Shown: in pieces, positions 1-8,058 of the stretch | Layout: the number at the start of each line of letters is the position of its first letter | How positions within the stretch are numbered: position 1 is the stretch's first letter | Source of the DNA: Glycomyces sambucus | Lineage (GTDB): Bacteria > Actinomycetota > Actinomycetes > Mycobacteriales > Micromonosporaceae | Length of the DNA stretch: 64,000 nt | Assembly: GCF_900102815.1 (NCBI RefSeq) | Contig: NZ_FNGF01000006.1 | Span: 62,001-126,000 of the forward strand | Reading direction: 5' to 3' | Notes under the pieces: generated by a model | The model's input: only the letters and a program-made list of their open reading frames with translations | Databases searched by the model: none | Told to the model about the DNA's origin: nothing | Translations under genes and position numbers: made by a program

Positions 1-290
1 CCGCCGCGGTGTCGATGGCGTCGGGTCCCGAAGCGGGGCTGCGGATCATCGACGGACTCGTCGACTCCGGGTCGCTGGAGCGGACGCATCTGCTGTTCGC
101 CGTCCGCGCAGGGCTCCTGGAACGCCTCGGCCGTTTCTCGGCCGCCTGCGAATCGTACCTGCGTGCGGTCGAGTTGTGCGCCAACGAGGCCGAGCGAGAG
201 GTGCTCGAGGGTCTGGCCCTCGCGGCGGAAGACCGCGCGCGCCGGGGCTCGGCACACGCCGCGCCGGAGGCCCACGAAGAGCGGGCGTGA
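1..290 (+). CDS. ECF RNA polymerase sigma factor, C-terminal fragment (partial at left edge)
   Basis: The open frame enters from the left edge and gives about 95 residues before its stop. The visible part is a helical tail (AGLRIIDGL, HLLFAVRAGLLERLGR, AACESYLRAVELCANEAERE) like the C-terminal TPR-type domain of long ECF sigma factors of the DUF6596/ECF42 type, where it follows sigma regions 2 and 4. Those core regions lie outside the window, so promoter specificity cannot be judged. It converges on the DUF1772 gene with an 8-base gap. The internal GTG at position 9 is not the real start. The family call rests on recall of the conserved tail. Confidence 0.7.
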   Translation, partial: AAVSMASGPEAGLRIIDGLVDSGSLERTHLLFAVRAGLLERLGRFSAACESYLRAVELCANEAEREVLEGLALAAEDRARRGSAHAAPEAHEERA

Positions 291-298
291 ACCCGGAC

Positions 299-778
299 TC
301 AGGCGAGCGGCTGCGCGAGCGCGACCGTCAGGGCGATGACGGCGGCCGTGCAAAGCGCGGTGCGCGCGGTGTTGAACCGGGTCCACCGGTCGTGGTACGC
401 CGCGCGGATCGCGGGCGCGTTCTGGTCGGTGACCGCTCCGGCGGTGCGCAGCCGCCGGTTGAGCGGCAGGTTGACCGCTCCGGTGATGACGACCGTCGCT
501 CCGTAGAGCACCGCGCCGAGGACGATCCACGGCAGCCGGCCCCCGCCGTCGCTCCCGAAGTGCAGGAAGACGGCGACGATCGGCAGGACCAGCGCACCGG
601 TGAACGCGGCGAGGAACCGGGGGTTCTCGATGGACTCGTCGATCCGCTGCATCGCGGTGACGTAGCTGCGGGGGTCGGTGCGCGCGAGGCCCGGCATGAC
701 CGACGTGGAGAAGCCGAAGTAGAGGCCGGCCATGAGCGCGTTGATGACGAGGGCGGACGCCAGGACGATGGTGGGCAT
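299..778 (-). CDS. DUF1772 family membrane protein
   Basis: This 159-residue protein has about four hydrophobic segments: near residues 3-25, 55-75, 83-105 and 138-157. It shows the DUF1772 (anthrone oxygenase-like) pattern, with an N-terminal NALMAGLYFGFS segment, an arginine in the loop, and NLPLNRRL after the third helix. Members are small integral membrane proteins. Some fungal relatives oxidise anthrones, but most bacterial ones have no known role. It converges on the ECF sigma factor fragment at the left edge. A GGAACC tract precedes the ATG. No function can be assigned beyond the family. Confidence 0.8.
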   Translation of the reverse strand: MPTIVLASALVINALMAGLYFGFSTSVMPGLARTDPRSYVTAMQRIDESIENPRFLAAFTGALVLPIVAVFLHFGSDGGGRLPWIVLGAVLYGATVVITGAVNLPLNRRLRTAGAVTDQNAPAIRAAYHDRWTRFNTARTALCTAAVIALTVALAQPLA

Positions 779-953
779 GAGCGGAGGTTCCTTAGGTCAG
801 TGGTGGCGAAGGTTCAGGGTGGCGGGGGTTCAGGGTGGCGGGGTTCGGGGCGGCGGCCCCTCGGGGGGCCGCCGCGGGATCGGTGCGGTCGCTGGTCAGC
901 GCGTCGCGGCTGTCGTTCCGGTCGGCGCCGTCGTTTCAGGCAGCTCTGTCGTT

Positions 954-1835
954 TCAGGCAGCCGTCGTCTCGTTCGACGTCGTCGTCTCAGCCGAAGCGG
1001 TAGGCCAGGCACCTGCCGCCGCAGCGGCCGCGGCGAAGTCGGCGAAGTCGCGCGCCGGGCGGCCGAGGACGTCGGCGACACCGTCGGTCAGCGACGCGTT
1101 GCGGCCGTCGAAGATGTTCGTGAACAAGCCGGCGAGCATCTCGGCGTCGTCGGCCGACATCCCCGCCTCCACGGCGCCCGCGGCGTACTCCTCGGGCGTG
1201 ACCTGGAGGTAGACGATCTCCCGGCCGGTGGCGGCGCCGAGGTCCGCGGCCATGTCGCCGAACGTCATCAGCCGCGGCCCGGTCAGCTCGAACACGTGCC
1301 CGGTGCGGCCGTCCTCGGTCAGCGCCTTCACGGCGACCTCGGCGATGTCCTCGGCGTCGAGGACCGGTTCGCGCACGTCGCCCGCGGGGAGGGCGATGAC
1401 GCCGTCGTGCACGGGCCCGGCGAGGAAGTCCTCGCTGAAGTTCTGCGCGAAGAAGCTGCACCGCACGACCGCGGTGTCCACACCGGACGCGAACAGGACC
1501 CGCTCGCACGCTTCGGCTTCGGGCTCGCCGCGACCGGAGAGCAGCACCAGCCGCTCGACCCCGTGCGCGGCGGCCGCGCGGCCGAACGCCTCGATGATCC
1601 CCGCAGCGGCGGGGACGGCGATGTCGGGCTGGAACGTGATGTAGACCCGGTCCATGCCGGCGAGCGCCGCGGACCAGGTCGCCGCGTCGTACCAGTCGAA
1701 GGCCGGGGCGGTCGAGCGCGAGACGGCGCGCACGGCGTGTCCGGCAGCGGTGAGCCGCGCGGAAACGCGGCGCCCGGTCTTGCCGTTCGCGCCGATGACC
1801 AGGTAGCGGGGGCTTGCGGTGGTGTCGTGGTTCAT
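954..1835 (-). CDS. NmrA-like NAD(P)-binding SDR oxidoreductase
   Basis: The protein has 293 residues. The Rossmann start YLVIGANGKTGRRV matches the NmrA/NAD(P)H azoreductase type of atypical short-chain dehydrogenase, whose dinucleotide motif is GxxGxxG. Later parts (VERLVLLSGRGEPEAEACER, VVRCSFFAQNFSEDF, AEVAVKALTEDG) also fit. There is no YxxxK catalytic pair, as is usual for NmrA proteins that sense redox cofactors or reduce quinones. I start at the ATG at 1835, which has AGGA nine bases upstream. An alternative ATG lies at 1844. The gene is divergent from the AraC regulator, a common arrangement for a regulator and its target. Confidence 0.85.
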   Translation of the reverse strand: MNHDTTASPRYLVIGANGKTGRRVSARLTAAGHAVRAVSRSTAPAFDWYDAATWSAALAGMDRVYITFQPDIAVPAAAGIIEAFGRAAAAHGVERLVLLSGRGEPEAEACERVLFASGVDTAVVRCSFFAQNFSEDFLAGPVHDGVIALPAGDVREPVLDAEDIAEVAVKALTEDGRTGHVFELTGPRLMTFGDMAADLGAATGREIVYLQVTPEEYAAGAVEAGMSADDAEMLAGLFTNIFDGRNASLTDGVADVLGRPARDFADFAAAAAAAGAWPTASAETTTSNETTAA

Positions 1836-1922
1836 GCTCACCATCCTGCGCGGGGCCGGTGAGCATCTCCATAGGTGAATCGCTCAGATACCTCTCTCTG
1901 CGTCTACGATCGGGGAGTGGAT

Positions 1923-2903
1923 GTGCTCTCGCAGTTCCTCGACGGCCCTCGCGCCCGGTCCGCCTTCGTCCTCAAGGTCGTCCTCGACTCGCCGTGGTCG
2001 ATGCGCATCGAGGACGACGCCCCGATCAGCATCGTCGCCATCACCCACGGTCGCATGTGGATCGTCCACAACGGATCATCGGTGCCGGTCCCCCTCACCG
2101 CGGGCGACGTCGTCATCGCCCGCGGAACGGAGCACTACGTCCTCACCGACGACCCCGCGCGCGAGCCGACCGTCGTCATCGGCCGCGGCGGGCACTGCCG
2201 GACCCTCGACGGGACCAGGATCTTCGAGAGCATGTCGCTGGGCGTGCGGACGTGGGGCACTTCGGCCGTCAGACCCGACGTCATGCTCGTGGGGAGCTAC
2301 CAGACCGACGGCGAGGTGAGCCGCTGGCTGCTCGACGCGCTCCCGCCGATCGTGGTGCTGCGGTCGACCGACTGGGAGTCCCCGCTCATCGCGCTGCTCG
2401 CGGACGAGGCCGTCAGGGCGGAACCGGGCCAGCAGGTCGTGCTCGACCGGCTGCTCGACCTCCTCCTCGTCGGTGCCCTGCGGGCGGCCTTCGCGGGCGG
2501 CGCGGTCACCGTGCCCGCCTGGTTCACCGCCGAGTCCGACGAGGTCGTCGGCCCGGTGATCCGGCGCATGCAGGACGATCCGGGGCACCCGTGGACGGTC
2601 GCCGAACTCGCCGCCGCGGCCCGGGTGTCGCGGGCGCAGCTCGCCCGGCGCTTCCAGGAGCTCGTGGGCGAGCCGCCGATGACGTTCCTGACCCGCTGGC
2701 GGATGTCGCTCGCCGCCGACCTCATGGTCGAGCCCGACGCCACCGTCACTGCCGTCGCCAAGACCGTCGGCTACGGCAGCCCGTTCACCTTCAGTACGGC
2801 GTTCAAGCGCGCGCACGGCCGCAGTCCGCGCACCTACCGCGACGAGCAGCGGGCCGAGGCGTCCGACCGCCGCTCCTCACTGACAGCGCCCCACGGCGCC
2901 TGA
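1923..2903 (+). CDS. AraC-family transcriptional regulator with cupin sensor domain
   Basis: About 326 residues. The N-terminal half (LDGPRARSAFVLKVVLD, SPWSMRIEDDAP) is the AraC-binding cupin_6 domain. The C-terminal half carries two helix-turn-helix units, around VAELAAAARVSRAQLARRF and VTAVAKTVGYGSPFTFSTAF, followed by the family signature ending in GRSPRTYR. It is divergent from the NmrA-like oxidoreductase with about 80 bases between starts, so it probably controls that gene and itself. The start is chosen at GTG 1923 because GGGGAG sits 5 bases upstream. GTG 1917 and GTG 1875 are in frame but lack a well-spaced Shine-Dalgarno. Confidence 0.88.
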   Translation: MLSQFLDGPRARSAFVLKVVLDSPWSMRIEDDAPISIVAITHGRMWIVHNGSSVPVPLTAGDVVIARGTEHYVLTDDPAREPTVVIGRGGHCRTLDGTRIFESMSLGVRTWGTSAVRPDVMLVGSYQTDGEVSRWLLDALPPIVVLRSTDWESPLIALLADEAVRAEPGQQVVLDRLLDLLLVGALRAAFAGGAVTVPAWFTAESDEVVGPVIRRMQDDPGHPWTVAELAAAARVSRAQLARRFQELVGEPPMTFLTRWRMSLAADLMVEPDATVTAVAKTVGYGSPFTFSTAFKRAHGRSPRTYRDEQRAEASDRRSSLTAPHGA

Positions 2904-2951
2904 GGGCACTCCCGGTAAGCGCGGCCCGGAGCCATCGGTGAGAATCGCAGC

Positions 2952-3764
2952 ATGGGCGAACCTCAGATCCTCACCCGCGCGGCACTCGCCGCCGACCTGC
3001 GCCGCCTCGGCCTCGCCGAAGACGACGCCGTCATGGCCCACGCCGCCTTCGGTCGCGTCGGCCCGGTCCTCGGAGGCCCCGACGCGCTCGTGGACGCCGT
3101 CCTCGATGCGGTCGGCCCCGCCGGGACCCTGCTGAGCTACCAGGACTGGGAGCTGAGCGTCGACGTATGGGACGAGGACGGCCGGGTCCGCGAGGAACTG
3201 CGCGATCACGTGCCGCCCTTCGACATCGCCACCGCGCGGCCCGCCCGCGACCACGGCGTCCTCGCCGCCGCCGTCGGCACCCGGCCCGGCGTGCGCCGCA
3301 GCGGCAACCCCGGCGCCTCCGTGGCGGCACTCGGCGCAGGCGCCGAGGAGTTCACCGCCGGTCACCCGCTCGACTACGGCTACGGCGAGGACTCCCCGTT
3401 CGCGCGCCTGGTCGCGGCCGGAGGCAGGGTCCTCATGGTCGGCGCGCCCCTCGACACCATGACGCTGCTGCACCACGCCGAGCACCTCGCCGACCTGCCC
3501 GGCAAGCGCCGCATCCGCATCGAGTACCCGTTCGCCACCGCGCACGGCACCGAGTGGCGCACCGTCGAGGAGTTCGACACCGGCGACCCGGTCGTGACCG
3601 GCCCACCCGAGGACTACTTCCGGCTCATCGTGGAGGACTACCTCGCCACCGGCGCCGGGCGCCGCGGCGAGGTCGGGCACGCCGCGAGCGTCCTCGTGGA
3701 CGCCGCGGACATCGTCCCGTTCGCGGTCGCGTGGATGGAGGAGCGGTACGGAACCCGGAGCTGA
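2952..3764 (+). CDS. AAC(3)-family aminoglycoside N-acetyltransferase
   Basis: The 270 residues span the whole Antibiotic_NAT (AAC(3)) fold. Family landmarks are MAHAAFGRVGPVLGGPDALVDA, the RSGNPGASVAALG segment, and GAPLDTMTLLHHAEHLADLPGKR, which holds the conserved histidines. Enzymes of this family use acetyl-CoA to acetylate the 3-amino group of 2-deoxystreptamine aminoglycosides. Chromosomal actinomycete members may act on other amines, so a resistance phenotype is an inference. The gene is monocistronic, begins at ATG, and follows the AraC gene by 48 bases. Confidence 0.88.
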   Translation: MGEPQILTRAALAADLRRLGLAEDDAVMAHAAFGRVGPVLGGPDALVDAVLDAVGPAGTLLSYQDWELSVDVWDEDGRVREELRDHVPPFDIATARPARDHGVLAAAVGTRPGVRRSGNPGASVAALGAGAEEFTAGHPLDYGYGEDSPFARLVAAGGRVLMVGAPLDTMTLLHHAEHLADLPGKRRIRIEYPFATAHGTEWRTVEEFDTGDPVVTGPPEDYFRLIVEDYLATGAGRRGEVGHAASVLVDAADIVPFAVAWMEERYGTRS

Positions 3765-3799
3765 GCACCGGGTCCGGCCGCACGCAGTGTCCCTTCAGG

Positions 3800-4312
3800 T
3801 CAGTCGCCTGCGGGCGAGGACTCCTCCCCGCTCTCCGGTACTTCGATCCAGCAGTAGGAGACCTCCTCGCCCTGCCAGTAGGTCGGTGCGGCACTCGGAA
3901 GCTCGCCCGACCAGCAGTGGTAGCGCGGATCGCCCGGCCAATGTGTGGGCGCCTCGCTCGGGAGCGGCATCTCGCACGGTGCGGGCAGCCCGGGGGCGGT
4001 CGGCGGCGCTTCCGTTCCTGCCGTAGGGCTCTCGAAGACGAGGACCTCGCCCGACGGGAGCGCGCAGACTTCAGTCGATCCGCCGTCGGCGGGACCGGGA
4101 CTCGACTCGGCCCCGCCGAGGTGCTGGAGCGCCCAGCTCGCGGGGACGGCCAGGGCCGCGACCGCCACACCGGCCGCGCCGGCGCGGATCTGCCGGTGGC
4201 GGCGCAGCCGCACCCGCAGCCGGCCCGGGCCGGGCGGCTCGGCCTCGGCGACAGTGGCCTCGGCGTACCGGTGGAACATGGCGTGCAGGGGGTCTCGTCG
4301 GTCAGTGCTCAC
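3800..4312 (-). CDS. Membrane protein coupled to ECF sigma factor (possible anti-sigma factor)
   Basis: This 170-residue product is not recognised by family. An N-terminal cytoplasmic stretch of about 45 residues, rich in arginine, is followed by one hydrophobic segment (AGVAVAALAVPASWAL) and a proline- and cysteine-containing outer part with repeated CW and YCW motifs (YHCWSGELPSAAPTYWQG). Its GTG start overlaps the stop of the sigma gene as GTGA, so the two are translationally coupled. That layout suggests an anti-sigma or sensor partner. There is no recognisable zinc-binding HxxxCxxC motif, so the role is inferred from position only. Confidence 0.65.
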   Translation of the reverse strand: MSTDRRDPLHAMFHRYAEATVAEAEPPGPGRLRVRLRRHRQIRAGAAGVAVAALAVPASWALQHLGGAESSPGPADGGSTEVCALPSGEVLVFESPTAGTEAPPTAPGLPAPCEMPLPSEAPTHWPGDPRYHCWSGELPSAAPTYWQGEEVSYCWIEVPESGEESSPAGD

Positions 4313-4857
4313 TGCTGCTCCTCGAATGCGTCGATGCTCAGGCGCTCGGCGAGCGCCGCTCTGCCCCGGGTGAGCCAGGAGCGGACGGTCGCCGCGGCCA
4401 CCCCTTCCTGCTCGGCGATCTCCACCGCCGTCATGTCGGCCAGGTAGTGGAGGATCACCGCTTTGCGGTGGCGCTCGTTCAATCCGGCCAGCGCCTGGCC
4501 CAGGTCGATCCGGTCGGGTTGGGGCCCTTGGACGTGCGCCGGCCGCTGCCGCTGCAGAAGCCGCCGCAGGACCGCGCCGCGCCGCAGCCGGTTGGTCGCC
4601 AGGTTCCAGGCGACCCGCCGCACCCAGGTGGCGGGGTTGTCATAGGCGCTGATGGTCTTCCAACGCGCGAGCGCCTTGACGAAGGCGTCGGCGACCAGGT
4701 CCTCGGCTTCGGACAGGTCGCCGACGTAGGCGCGGATCTGCGCGGTGATCGGCCCGACGTTCGCGGCGTAGAAGTCATCGAAGTCGGCGTACGGTTCGGC
4801 GACCGCCCGCGCGGCATCGCGCATGCCCAGCGGCGGTGACTGCGACCTCACGGTCAT
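4309..4857 (-). CDS. ECF RNA polymerase sigma factor (SigE-like family)
   Basis: 182 residues. Region 2 is seen in DFYAANVGPITAQIRAYVGD, EAEDLVADAFVKALARW and PATWVRRVAWNLATNRLRR. Region 4 is seen in LGQALAGLNERHRKAVILHY and MTAVEIAEQEGVAAATVRSW. It would direct RNA polymerase to a small stress-type regulon. The start is ATG 4857, with GAGGA five bases upstream. Starts further up (to 4908) have no such site and would add residues unlike the family. Its stop overlaps the GTG of the membrane partner gene, so the two form an operon. Confidence 0.9.
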   Translation of the reverse strand: MTVRSQSPPLGMRDAARAVAEPYADFDDFYAANVGPITAQIRAYVGDLSEAEDLVADAFVKALARWKTISAYDNPATWVRRVAWNLATNRLRRGAVLRRLLQRQRPAHVQGPQPDRIDLGQALAGLNERHRKAVILHYLADMTAVEIAEQEGVAAATVRSWLTRGRAALAERLSIDAFEEQQ

Positions 4858-5199
4858 CAGGTTCCTCGATTCGGATGTCGTCGCGATCAGACCGATCGCG
4901 CCCATCACACAAACGACACCACCGCCGCGATGCAGCGCACCGCGATCTTTCCACCCGGACCCGGTCCACCGCGCTCATGCACCCTGATCGTCCCGGGAAC
5001 GAATCAGAGGAGGTGTTCGGGGAGATGCGAAGAGGCGCAACGAAACAGCAGGAAGTCCCGATACCGCGACCGAGGGCGCTCACCCAAGCACGATCGATGC
5101 CCAGCGCACGGGGATCCCGGTCGATCAGACCGGCGAATGAAGAGCGGTTCAGTCGGGCTTCCTGAGTTCCGGAAAGCCCTCCTGACCACTGGTTCCAAG
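4858..5199. other. Intergenic region between ECF sigma gene and tRNA-Pro, no gene seen
   Basis: About 340 bases without a convincing gene. Frames crossing it have poor codon bias and no ribosome binding site followed by a credible protein. The part next to 4857 presumably holds the sigma operon promoter. No clear repeat or hairpin was found. Confidence 0.6.
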
Positions 5200-5273
5200 T
5201 CGGGACGACAGGATTCGAACCTGCGACCCCTCACTCCCAAAGCGAGTGCGCTACCAAGCTGCGCCACGTCCCG
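5200..5273 (-). tRNA. tRNA-Pro (anticodon TGG)
   Basis: A complete 74-base cloverleaf reads on the minus strand. The acceptor stem is CGGGACG pairing with CGTCCCG, with discriminator A at 5200. The D arm is GCGC-AGCTTGGTA-GCGC, and the anticodon stem CTCGC/GTGAG encloses loop TTTGGGA with anticodon TGG. The T arm contains GGTTCGAATCC. The CCA end is not encoded. It reads CCA and, by wobble, other proline codons. It stands alone between the sigma operon and a membrane protein gene. Confidence 0.97.
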
Positions 5274-5396
5274 AACCGGCCGCAACGCGGCCTCAGCAAG
5301 GGTACAGCACCTCCGCCCCATACCGCTGCCCGGTATTGACGCCGGTAGGCGGGGGTGCGGGTGGGTTGTCGGGGCTTGACCTGGGGTGGAGGTCGG

Positions 5397-5888
5397 TCAG
5401 TGTTCGGGCGCGTCCTTGCCTCGGAGGAGGCGCTTCGCGATCATCGCGAGGAGGATGAGCAGGGGGAGGCTCAGGAGGCCGAAGAGCACAACGAGGGGGA
5501 TGAAGGCCGCCCAGTCGCCGGCGCCGGGCTCCCAGGCGCGGGGGTCGTCGTAGCCGATGAAGGGGGACGGGCGGCCCTCCATGAGGCGGGCCTGGACTTC
5601 CTGGCCCGGTTCGCAGCCGCCGACCACTTCGATGCGGGCCTCGACGGGGGTGCCCCCGTCGTCGGGGGTGAAGAGGCCGGTGCAGACCTGGCCGCCGCGG
5701 GCGTTGGAGACGCTGTCGACCACGGCGGTGCCGGGGACGCCGGCCTGGCCGTGGGACGCCCGGTAGCCGTCGACCAGCGCGGTGGTGTTCGCGTACAGCG
5801 CCACCGGGAACGCGAGGAGCACCGCCGCGACCACCGCGAGGAGCACCACGACGAGGACCGGGTGCGGCTTCTTCTGGACGGGGGCCAT
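5397..5888 (-). CDS. Small membrane protein, two transmembrane segments, unknown function
   Basis: 163 residues with a lysine-rich start, then a hydrophobic segment near residues 10-30 (VLVVVLLAVVAAVLLAFPVAL). An outer domain holds two cysteines (GGQVCTGLF, VVGGCEPGQ), and a second membrane segment lies near residues 130-152. This resembles DUF3592-type actinobacterial proteins in layout, but I do not assign a family. The start is ATG 5888, with GGAGGAATCGAC directly upstream. Longer frames extending to 7091 are shadows of the opposite-strand gene. It is divergent from the secreted HAF-like gene, with an inverted repeat in between. Confidence 0.75.
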   Translation of the reverse strand: MAPVQKKPHPVLVVVLLAVVAAVLLAFPVALYANTTALVDGYRASHGQAGVPGTAVVDSVSNARGGQVCTGLFTPDDGGTPVEARIEVVGGCEPGQEVQARLMEGRPSPFIGYDDPRAWEPGAGDWAAFIPLVVLFGLLSLPLLILLAMIAKRLLRGKDAPEH

Positions 5889-5975
5889 GTCGATTCCTCC
5901 CAGGGCGGATCGGTCGAGTGCATTCTGACCGGTCGCCGCAACCGCAGGGGCGGGAGTGGTCAGATTTTCGGGAGA

Positions 5976-5994
5976 ATCGTTGCAACGCAACGAT
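5976..5994. promoter_or_regulatory. Inverted repeat ATCGTTGC-aac-GCAACGAT between divergent genes
   Basis: A perfect 8-base-arm dyad with a 3-base centre lies in the 171-base space between two divergent genes (starts 5888 and 6060). It is about 66 bases upstream of the secreted protein's start. The size and symmetry fit a dimeric repressor operator. No regulator gene is adjacent, so the protein that binds it is unknown. Confidence 0.45.
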
Positions 5995-6059
5995 GTCGGG
6001 CGCGCGTACTGGGGAGGTCCGGGGCCACCGCCCCGGAGATCCGAAGGAAGGACGACACC

Positions 6060-7124
6060 GTGTCGAACACGCAACGTTTCAAGCGCCCGCGGGCGCTCAT
6101 CGCCGGGAGTGCGCTGGTCGCGCTCGCGGCGTCGGCGGCGGCGCTGCCGCAGGCCGCGCAGGCCGCCCCGGAGGGCGAGGCGTGCGTCCTCCAGGAGCTG
6201 CCGATGCCCAAGGGCCTGTATTTCAGCGTCGTCACGGGCATGAGCACCGAGGGCTCGGTCATCGCCTACCGCGCCTACCCGGCCGGGCTGGAGGGCGACG
6301 AGCGCTACCCGTACCTGTACGAGGACGGCGAGGCCACGCCCGTGCCGATCCCCGGCGCGGACCAGATCCTCACCGATGTGAACGAGGACGGCCTCGCGGT
6401 CGGCGCCGGGTGGGTCGACGGGGTCCAGCGGCCCTACGCGTTCGAGGACGGCCAGCTGCGGGAGCTCGCGTCGAGCGACGGCGGGGCCGCGACCGGCGTC
6501 AACGACGACGGGGTGATCGTCGGCATCTCGGGCCAGGGCCCGATCGTGCCGGTGAAGTGGCTGCCGGGGCAGGTCGAGCCGGTCGAGCTGCCGCTGCCGA
6601 AGGGCGCGACCGAGGGCGGGGCGCGCGGGATCGACGGGGACGGGACGATCGTCGGGTCCTACGACGACGGCGCCGGCACCAGCGTGCCGTACGTGTGGCA
6701 CCCGGACGGCTCCGGCGAGGAGCTGCCGCTGCCCGAGGGCGTCGACCCGGCGACGGTGGTGGCGTTCTACCCGAACGCCGTCGCGGGCGAGTGGGCGGTG
6801 GGCTACCTGCTCACGCAGGACTCGGAGAACGCCGTGCGCTGGAACCTGGAGGACGGCACCGCCGAGGTGCTGAAGCTCAGCTACGCCGAGGGGATCAACG
6901 AGGACGGGCTGGTCGCCGGCACGGTCGACCCGAGGGCGGCGGTCGCCACCGGGGACGGCACGGTCACGTACCTGCCGGGCCTGGTCGACCCGGCCGCGAA
7001 CTGGTTCGGCGACATGGCCGCCGACGTGAGCGGGGACGGGGAGCTGCTGGCCGGCCAGGTCTTCGCGGGCGAGGACGAGTACGGATACCATGTCCTCAAG
7101 GCCGTCACCTGGGACTGCGACTAG
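6060..7124 (+). CDS. Secreted HAF-like repeat (beta-propeller) protein
   Basis: 354 residues. A Sec signal peptide (RPRALIAGSALVALAASAA, then a cleavage-like AQAA-P) is followed by repeats of about 45 residues with the theme (D/N)(E/D)DG-hVG (VNEDGLAVGAGWVDG, VNDDGVIVGISGQG, IDGDGTIVGSYDDG, INEDGLVAGTVD). These match the HAF extracellular repeat pattern and suggest a propeller exported to the cell surface or medium. There are no catalytic residues I can name. The start is GTG 6060, after AAGGAAGG. The single terminal cysteine pair (GEACVLQ and TWDCD) may form a disulfide linking the ends of the propeller. Confidence 0.8.
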   Translation: MSNTQRFKRPRALIAGSALVALAASAAALPQAAQAAPEGEACVLQELPMPKGLYFSVVTGMSTEGSVIAYRAYPAGLEGDERYPYLYEDGEATPVPIPGADQILTDVNEDGLAVGAGWVDGVQRPYAFEDGQLRELASSDGGAATGVNDDGVIVGISGQGPIVPVKWLPGQVEPVELPLPKGATEGGARGIDGDGTIVGSYDDGAGTSVPYVWHPDGSGEELPLPEGVDPATVVAFYPNAVAGEWAVGYLLTQDSENAVRWNLEDGTAEVLKLSYAEGINEDGLVAGTVDPRAAVATGDGTVTYLPGLVDPAANWFGDMAADVSGDGELLAGQVFAGEDEYGYHVLKAVTWDCD

Positions 7125-7157
7125 CGGAAGCGGCGCCGGGTCCGCGGGGCCCGGCGC

Positions 7158-7925
7158 CTACTCGTCGTCGCGGTGGTGGCAGCACAGGATCGGGTGGAGC
7201 AGGTGCGCGAGGTCGTGCTGGCCGGTGACCGCCCGCGCGAACTCCAGGCGGACCCAGCGGCCGCGGCCGAGGTCGCCGGCGCGCTCGCCGAGGTCGACCA
7301 CGAGGCCGTACCGGTCGAGCCGCATGACCTGCGGCGGCCGGTCGGCGAACGCGGTCGCGTCGCCGAGGAGGCGGCACAGGTAGCCCTCGATCTGCGGCGC
7401 GTGGTGGTCGGCGAGGTCCGCGAGGAGGTCCTGCTCGCACTCGTGGATCGGGTCGGGCGAGGCCGAGACGTAGGCGGCGAGGTCGACCAGCTCGGTGGTG
7501 CCGCCGCGGTTGAGCGTCACGCGGTCGGGGGCGATGCGGTGGATCGCGACGCCGTCGCCGCCGACTCCGCCACCAACAACGTCGAACAGGTCGGGGTCGG
7601 CGTTGGAGCGGGCGTATTCGAGGACGGCGTCGCGGCGCTCGGCCTCGGGCACCGGCAGGAGGTCGCCGACCACGCGGACGCGGCCGAGACTCGGCGCGCC
7701 GAAGCGCGGCGGCACGTCGTCGACGCTGAGGGACACGCGCGGGGCCTCGCGCCCGCGGAGCACCGCCGCGAGCTCCTCCCCCGCCGGGACGAGCAGGAGC
7801 GGGCGCCCGAGCCGGTCGGTGGCGTGCTGGACGCCGGTGACCGCGGCCCCGTCGTCGAAGCGGACGAGGCCGTGCAGACGGCCGCGCGCCAGCGTGCGGG
7901 CCGTCTCCGCCGCCGATGGGCGCAT
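7158..7925 (-). CDS. HugZ-like / DUF2470 domain protein, probable haem or iron utilisation
   Basis: 255 residues. The N-terminal two thirds look like a split-barrel flavin/haem-binding domain (GRLHGLVRFDDG, PLLLVPAGEELAAVLRG, PRVSLSVDDVP). The C-terminal third is the DUF2470 domain (ALLADLADHHAPQIEGYL-like segment, QVMRLDRYGLVVDLGE, VRLEFARAVTGQHDLAHLLHPIL), which in HugZ-type proteins contributes to haem handling. An iron box lies just upstream (7952-7985), which suggests repression by a DtxR/DmdR/IdeR protein when iron is plentiful. The ATG at 7925 is preceded by a GGAAGG-like site. It is divergent from the DUF2306 operon. Confidence 0.85.
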   Translation of the reverse strand: MRPSAAETARTLARGRLHGLVRFDDGAAVTGVQHATDRLGRPLLLVPAGEELAAVLRGREAPRVSLSVDDVPPRFGAPSLGRVRVVGDLLPVPEAERRDAVLEYARSNADPDLFDVVGGGVGGDGVAIHRIAPDRVTLNRGGTTELVDLAAYVSASPDPIHECEQDLLADLADHHAPQIEGYLCRLLGDATAFADRPPQVMRLDRYGLVVDLGERAGDLGRGRWVRLEFARAVTGQHDLAHLLHPILCCHHRDDE

Positions 7926-7951
7926 GGCGACTCCTTCCGTCGGGTGTGAAG

Positions 7952-7985
7952 TTAGCTGAGCCTACATGAATTTAGGATCACCTAA
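7952..7985. promoter_or_regulatory. Iron box (DtxR/IdeR/DmdR-type operator)
   Basis: Bases 7967-7985 match 15 of 19 positions of the Streptomyces DmdR1 box TTAGGTTAGGCTCACCTAA, including the whole right half and the inner TTAGG. A weaker copy (TTAGCTGAGCCTA) lies at 7952-7964, giving two adjacent half-overlapping dyads as many DtxR-type promoters have. The site lies 27 bases upstream of the HugZ-like gene and 74 bases upstream of the divergent DUF2306 gene, so it could control both directions. Confidence 0.75.
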
Positions 7986-8058
7986 CAAGAGACCCGCGGG
8001 ACCGGAACCGGCCACATGGCCGAAGCCGCGCCCCGGGCCCGGCGCCGACGATGGCGGT

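Noticed and set aside
5397..7091. 564-residue minus-strand frame covering the HAF-like gene
   Set aside because: Only the C-terminal part from ATG 5888 has a ribosome site and sensible hydrophobic pattern. The rest mirrors the plus-strand secreted gene.
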